A DNA stretch of 10,334 nt from Ignavibacteria bacterium (GTDB lineage Bacteria > Bacteroidota > Ignavibacteria > UBA10030 > UBA6906): the NCBI GenBank assembly GCA_029859455.1, contig JAOUDE010000072.1, forward strand, positions 1 to 10,334. The letters run 5' to 3'. The number at the start of each line of letters is the position of its first letter. Position 1 is the stretch's first letter. Shown piece after piece: positions 7,173-10,334 of the stretch. Under the pieces are notes generated by a model, which worked only from the letters and a program-made list of their open reading frames with translations, had not been told where the DNA came from and did not search any database. The translations under genes and the position numbers were made by a program.

Positions 7173-8474
7173 CTAAGTTTTCTGCTCTTTCTTCTTTGCC
7201 GCCGGGAACAGGATGTTGTTCAGAATAAGCCGGTAGCCGGGTGAGTTCCGGTGCAGGGAGAGGTCGGTCGGCGGGTCACCGACCGCATGCTGGTAATCCT
7301 CCGGATCATGGCCGCCGTAGAACGTGAATGTCCCCCTCCCAAGATTACCGTGCAGGTAGCGGACCTGGTCCAACCCCTCCTTTTCCGCCAGCAGGACGAC
7401 GGAATTCCTGATCAGCCCTTTCTTGAAATTCGTGGTCTGTCCGAGGAACCCTTTCAGGACGTTTACGTGGTTCTGTGTGAGCATCGTCGGTACCGGGTCG
7501 AATTTGGCGGAGAATTCGAACAGCGTGAAATAGTCGGTTGCCTGGTTCTGGGTGGCGAGCAGATCGCTTGGCGGCTGGTCGATATCAGAATACTCGTAAC
7601 GCATCGGGTTCCGTTCGAGCGTGAAATCTGTGAATGCGAGGCTTTTCGAAAAATCGAGGCGCTGTTGTGCATCCGGATCCGGCGGATCGCCGTCGAACAT
7701 CACGTCGCAGATGTCAACATTCTCAGCGGCCAGCGCAATGTCGAACGTATCGGTCGCAGAGCACATGGCAAACAGGAATCCCCCTCCCGCGATATATTCT
7801 TTGATGACCCTCGCAGTCCGTTTCTCCATCTCTGAAACCTTGCGGAAGCCGTGCTCCTTCGCCTTCCGCTCCATCATTACCTGCTGTTCCACATACCATG
7901 CGGCCGCGGCAAACGAAGCGTAGAACTTCCCGTACTGGCCCGTGAAATCCTCATGGTGGAGATGCAGCCAGTCGTACTCCGCCAGCTTCCCCGACAACAC
8001 ATCGTCGACCCAGATCTTGTCGTATTGTATTTCCGCGTACTCGAGCGCCAGGGTCACGGCGTCGTCCCACGGCTGAAAATTCGGCGGTGCGTAGACCGCG
8101 ACGCGCGGCGGTGTCTCGAGCCGTATCACATCGGTGTTGGTCTCCTCACTCTGTACCTGCGCATATACCTGTGAAGCCTCGGAGCCGGTCAGTCCGGTGA
8201 AGTTCACTCCCCGGATCCTGCACTCGCTGGCGATCTGTTCCTGATAGTCGACCATGAACGCTCCGCCGCGATAGTTCAGGAGCCAGTCCACCTCCATTCC
8301 CCGCGTGAGCGACCAGAACGCGATGCCGTATGCCTTGAGATGGTCCTGCTGTGTCAGGTCCATCGGAATCAGCAGTTTCACCTGCGGGTAGGCGATCCCG
8401 CAACAGCATATAACCAGCGCCGCAAGCGCCCCCAGCCGCAACCCGGCGACCCGGCCGGAAATCTGTTTCTTCAT
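7173..8474 (-). CDS. Exported protein of the family commonly labelled 'asparagine synthetase B' (function unknown)
   Basis: A 433-residue exported protein. Residues 1-28 look like a signal peptide (KK, hydrophobic LGALAALVICCC, predicted cut after GIA). It resembles an FCB-group family recalled as 'asparagine synthetase B': LLIPMDLTQQDHLKAYGIAFW (34-54, Trp-ending strand), EVDWLLNYRGGAF (61-73), YDWLHLHHEDFTGQYGKFY (167-185), GGGFLFAMCSATDTF (230-244) and FYGGHDPEDY (385-394). It has no N-terminal Cys nucleophile, no Ntn glutaminase domain and no SGGxDS ATP-pyrophosphatase motif, so it cannot be a normal AsnB. GGGFLFAMC followed by a C-terminal GGHDPE block recalls class I glutamine-amidotransferase/ThuA-like folds, with Cys238 where a nucleophile might sit (inference). 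Start: ATG at 8474 has AAGGAGGAG 6 bases upstream; an ATG at 8513 would lie inside the preceding gene and spoil the signal peptide. It is last in an operon with two M16 peptidase subunits. Confidence 0.85.
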   Translation of the reverse strand: MKKQISGRVAGLRLGALAALVICCCGIAYPQVKLLIPMDLTQQDHLKAYGIAFWSLTRGMEVDWLLNYRGGAFMVDYQEQIASECRIRGVNFTGLTGSEASQVYAQVQSEETNTDVIRLETPPRVAVYAPPNFQPWDDAVTLALEYAEIQYDKIWVDDVLSGKLAEYDWLHLHHEDFTGQYGKFYASFAAAAWYVEQQVMMERKAKEHGFRKVSEMEKRTARVIKEYIAGGGFLFAMCSATDTFDIALAAENVDICDVMFDGDPPDPDAQQRLDFSKSLAFTDFTLERNPMRYEYSDIDQPPSDLLATQNQATDYFTLFEFSAKFDPVPTMLTQNHVNVLKGFLGQTTNFKKGLIRNSVVLLAEKEGLDQVRYLHGNLGRGTFTFYGGHDPEDYQHAVGDPPTDLSLHRNSPGYRLILNNILFPAAKKKEQKT

Positions 8475-8480
8475 CCCGCT

Positions 8481-8489
8481 CTCCTCCTT
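8481..8489 (-). promoter_or_regulatory. Ribosome-binding site overlapping the upstream stop codon
   Basis: On the minus strand TAAGGAGGAG combines the stop codon of the M16 gene (8490-8488) with a near-perfect Shine-Dalgarno sequence. GGAGG lies 8 bases before the ATG at 8474. It decides the start of the downstream gene and points to coupled translation. Confidence 0.8.
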
Positions 8490-9861
8490 ATTCAACTGCC
8501 GCATCGAGTCCAATGACCGAAACGGAACCGATCTCCTCCAGCATCTCCGGACGCGCCGATGACGGCATCACAAGCACGATCAGCAGATCATCGATCAGGA
8601 ATCGCTCCTTGATCACACGGTTCATTTCCTCCAAACGAACGCTCTTTACATCTTCGATATAGGTCTGAAGATAGTCGGACGGAAGTCCGAACAACTCCCC
8701 ATCGGTGATCCTAGAAGCGAGCGCCCCGGGAGTCTGCAGACCCCGTGCGAATCCGCCGGCGATATAGTTCTTCGCTTTATCCACCTCCTCTGCTGTTGGT
8801 CCATCAGACCGGAACAGGGAGATCTGGTCGAGGACAACGGCGAGAAGATCGGCCGTCGTCTCCGTTCTTGTGAATGTGCTGATTACATAACTTCCGCCCG
8901 CGAGCGAAGACGGAAAGCCGCTGGAGGCGCCGTAGGTCAGACTCCGTTTCACCCGGAGCTCATCGATCAGCCGTGACGTAAACCCTGAACCGAATACGGT
9001 ATTCGCCACAAGCAGGCTAAACCGATCCGGGTGATTTATCGGCACACCTGTGTTACCGATCCTTACCTGTGTCTGTGTGGCATCCGGCTTATCCACCACA
9101 ATGATGCTCTTCCCCGGGCGTGGCACCGGTGCCTCCGTGATTGTGCGACTCACCACACCCCGCTCCCAGAGTCCGAATGCCCGGGCGAGCGATTGTTTCA
9201 GGACCGCGGGATCAACATCGCCGACTGCCACCAGCATGGCATTCCCCGGCACAAAGATCGAACGATAGAACCGGTCGAGATCCTCCCGGGTAATCGCCCC
9301 GAGTGACGCGAACGTTCCCTCAACCTGCCTGCCGTAGGGATGATCACCGTACACATTCCGCGTGAACACCCGGGAGGCGATCGCTGAGGGATCTTCCTTC
9401 ATACCCTCCAGCTCCGCAAGACGCTGTTTTCTCTCGCGATCGAGCTCAGCCTGGGGGAACGAAGGACGCAGAACCACATCCGAGAACAGGTCGATTCCTG
9501 TGTCGAGATCCTTGCTCAGAACCTCCATCGTCACGGCGCAGTAATCGAGCCCTGCCCCGGTTGAAACATACCCTCCTGTGAAGTCGATCTCATCAGCGAT
9601 CTCGGCAGACGACCGCGACGTCGTCCCTTCCTTCAACAGCGCTGCCATCATCGATGCCACTCCCGGCCTGTCAGCCGGGTCGTCTGCAGAACCGCCCCGG
9701 ACCATTAGCCGGAGGTGGACAACCGGAACACGGTCGTATTTCATCAGAACGACCGTCAGCCCGTTCTCCAGAGTGTCACGCTCCACTGGCGGGATATTGA
9801 TCCGCTGGGCTGATGCGTCAACACATGAGAATGCAACCAGCAGCACCAGGATCTGCTTCAT
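8488..9861 (-). CDS. M16 family peptidase subunit, exported, zinc site lost (non-catalytic partner)
   Basis: A 457-residue protein with a signal peptide (MKQILVLLVAFSCVDASA, cut near ASA|QR) followed by two M16 halves. The N-terminal half has LENGLTVVLM (31-40) and GVASMMAALLKEGT (67-80), where active enzymes read G-[LV]-A-H-x-x-E-H-x-L-x-x-G-T; the zinc ligands His, Glu, His are replaced by Ser70, Ala73 and Ala74. HPYGRQVEG (174-182) and FYRSIFVPGNAMLVAVGDVD (198-217) are typical for the family. The C-terminal half keeps TSRLIDELRVKRSLTYG, with Arg303 and Tyr310 seven residues apart, like the substrate-holding Arg/Tyr pair of M16 enzymes. So it probably binds substrate but cannot hydrolyse it alone. 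Start: ATG at 9861 has GGGAGGAGG just upstream and overlaps the previous stop as ATGA; a longer frame to 10008 is an out-of-phase extension into the previous gene. It probably works in the periplasm with the upstream subunit. Confidence 0.93.
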   Translation of the reverse strand: MKQILVLLVAFSCVDASAQRINIPPVERDTLENGLTVVLMKYDRVPVVHLRLMVRGGSADDPADRPGVASMMAALLKEGTTSRSSAEIADEIDFTGGYVSTGAGLDYCAVTMEVLSKDLDTGIDLFSDVVLRPSFPQAELDRERKQRLAELEGMKEDPSAIASRVFTRNVYGDHPYGRQVEGTFASLGAITREDLDRFYRSIFVPGNAMLVAVGDVDPAVLKQSLARAFGLWERGVVSRTITEAPVPRPGKSIIVVDKPDATQTQVRIGNTGVPINHPDRFSLLVANTVFGSGFTSRLIDELRVKRSLTYGASSGFPSSLAGGSYVISTFTRTETTADLLAVVLDQISLFRSDGPTAEEVDKAKNYIAGGFARGLQTPGALASRITDGELFGLPSDYLQTYIEDVKSVRLEEMNRVIKERFLIDDLLIVLVMPSSARPEMLEEIGSVSVIGLDAAVE

Positions 9862-10334
9862 TCCGCCTCCTCCCTCTGTTCCGGAACAAGAGTGACGACC
9901 GTCCTCCGGTCCGGAACCAGATACTCTTTCGCCACGCGCCGGATGTCGTTCACGGACACAGCAGAGAGCCTCTCTGTCATCTCGAACGCTTTCGCGTATC
10001 CGCCCCATATGACTTCGTAGTGTCCCATCCTCGAAGCGATCCCGCTGTTCGTCTTGAACCCGCTGACGTAGCTCACCTGTGCCCCGTTCTTTGCCTTTTC
10101 GAGTTCCCGCTCCGTCACCCCGTAGGCGGCCACGGAGTCGATGGCCCTGTAGATCTCCTGCTCTACTTCTTCGGCGCTCATACCGGTCCTCATCTGGGCG
10201 TAGACGGTAAACAGCCCCGGGTCGATATACTGATCAACGGTTGCTTCAACGGCCGTTACCGCTTCAAGGTCATAGACGAGCCGTTTGTACAGACGCGAAC
10301 TCCGCCCGTCCGAAAGGATTGCGGAGAGAAGCAT
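9858..10334 (-). CDS. M16 family peptidase subunit, C-terminal part (5' end beyond the right edge)
   Basis: Only the last 158 residues are visible; the gene continues past base 10334, and the ATG at the very edge is an internal Met. The visible part is the end of the C-terminal M16 domain: LLSAILSDGRSSRLYKRLV, then VEATVDQYIDPGLFTVYAQM, the helical AEEVEQEIYRAIDSV, ERELEKAKNGAQVSYVSGF, SVNDIRRVAKEYLVPDRRTVV and a charged tail. Where the partner gene has Arg and Tyr, this one aligns with Val20 and Thr27 (counting from the visible Met), so it appears to lack the Arg/Tyr substrate pair. By analogy with heterodimeric M16B peptidases it should carry the HxxEH zinc motif in its unseen N-terminal half and be the catalytic subunit. 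That is a prediction. It shares ATGA with the next gene. Confidence 0.88.
   Translation of the reverse strand: MLLSAILSDGRSSRLYKRLVYDLEAVTAVEATVDQYIDPGLFTVYAQMRTGMSAEEVEQEIYRAIDSVAAYGVTERELEKAKNGAQVSYVSGFKTNSGIASRMGHYEVIWGGYAKAFEMTERLSAVSVNDIRRVAKEYLVPDRRTVVTLVPEQREEAE
9866..9874 (-). promoter_or_regulatory. Ribosome-binding site inside the upstream gene
   Basis: GGGAGGAGG on the minus strand, inside the last codons of the upstream M16 gene, gives GGAGG 4 bases and GGGAGG 7 bases before the ATG at 9861. It fixes the start of the second subunit immediately before its signal peptide. With the ATGA overlap (9861-9858) it indicates translational coupling, which helps make the two subunits in equal amounts. 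Confidence 0.8.

Noticed and set aside
8475..8513. 13-residue N-terminal extension (ATG at 8513) of the 'asparagine synthetase B'-type gene
   Set aside because: It lies within the end of the M16 gene and has no ribosome-binding site, whereas 8474 has AAGGAGGAG and starts a proper signal peptide.
9862..10008. 49-residue N-terminal extension of the second M16 subunit
   Set aside because: It reads out of phase through the upstream M16 gene, would bury the signal peptide internally, and a strong Shine-Dalgarno sits right before the 9861 start.

Overview
The window looks like a fairly GC-rich chromosomal segment from the Bacteroidota/Chlorobiota/Ignavibacteriota (FCB) group. The clearest clue is the gene at 5679-7052, which ends in a type IX secretion (T9SS) sorting domain with the NYPNPFNPATSI signature. 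The DUF2851 protein, the LVIVD/choice-of-anchor-B protein and the family often labelled 'asparagine synthetase B' fit the same group. Most genes have a strong GGAGG ribosome-binding site, which is less typical of Bacteroidia and Flavobacteriia; that nudges me towards Ignavibacteria- or Chlorobi-like lineages (inference).

Layout. Left, plus strand: the C-terminal part of pyrF (orotidine-5'-phosphate decarboxylase, family 2), then a DUF2851 gene 50 bases further on. This pair converges on a large minus-strand gene (2198-5482) for an exported 1094-residue BNR/Asp-box beta-propeller protein of the sortilin/VPS10-like type, with only 4 bases between the two stop codons. A 196-base divergent intergenic region (5483-5678) follows; it holds two palindromes that share an octamer, and a terminator-shaped hairpin with a T9 tract. 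Then comes the plus-strand T9SS cargo gene (5679-7052). A 120-base convergent spacer (7053-7172) carries two different short tandem repeats. The right third is a minus-strand operon read from the right edge: an M16 zinc-peptidase-family subunit (partial), a second M16 subunit overlapping it by ATGA, and, 13 bases on, an exported protein of the 'asparagine synthetase B'-labelled family.

How the genes work together. From 2198 rightward, all four genes with a complete N-terminus start with a signal peptide, so the region is mainly about envelope or secreted proteins. The best-supported functional link is the M16 pair: the visible complete subunit has lost the zinc-binding HxxEH residues but keeps the Arg/Tyr pair, while the upstream partner has lost Arg/Tyr. 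That is the pattern of an obligate two-chain peptidase. No mobile element, CRISPR array, tRNA or rRNA was seen. I found no clear new multi-gene system; the most useful items are the complementary M16 pair, a family whose usual name is probably wrong, and the structured intergenic regions.
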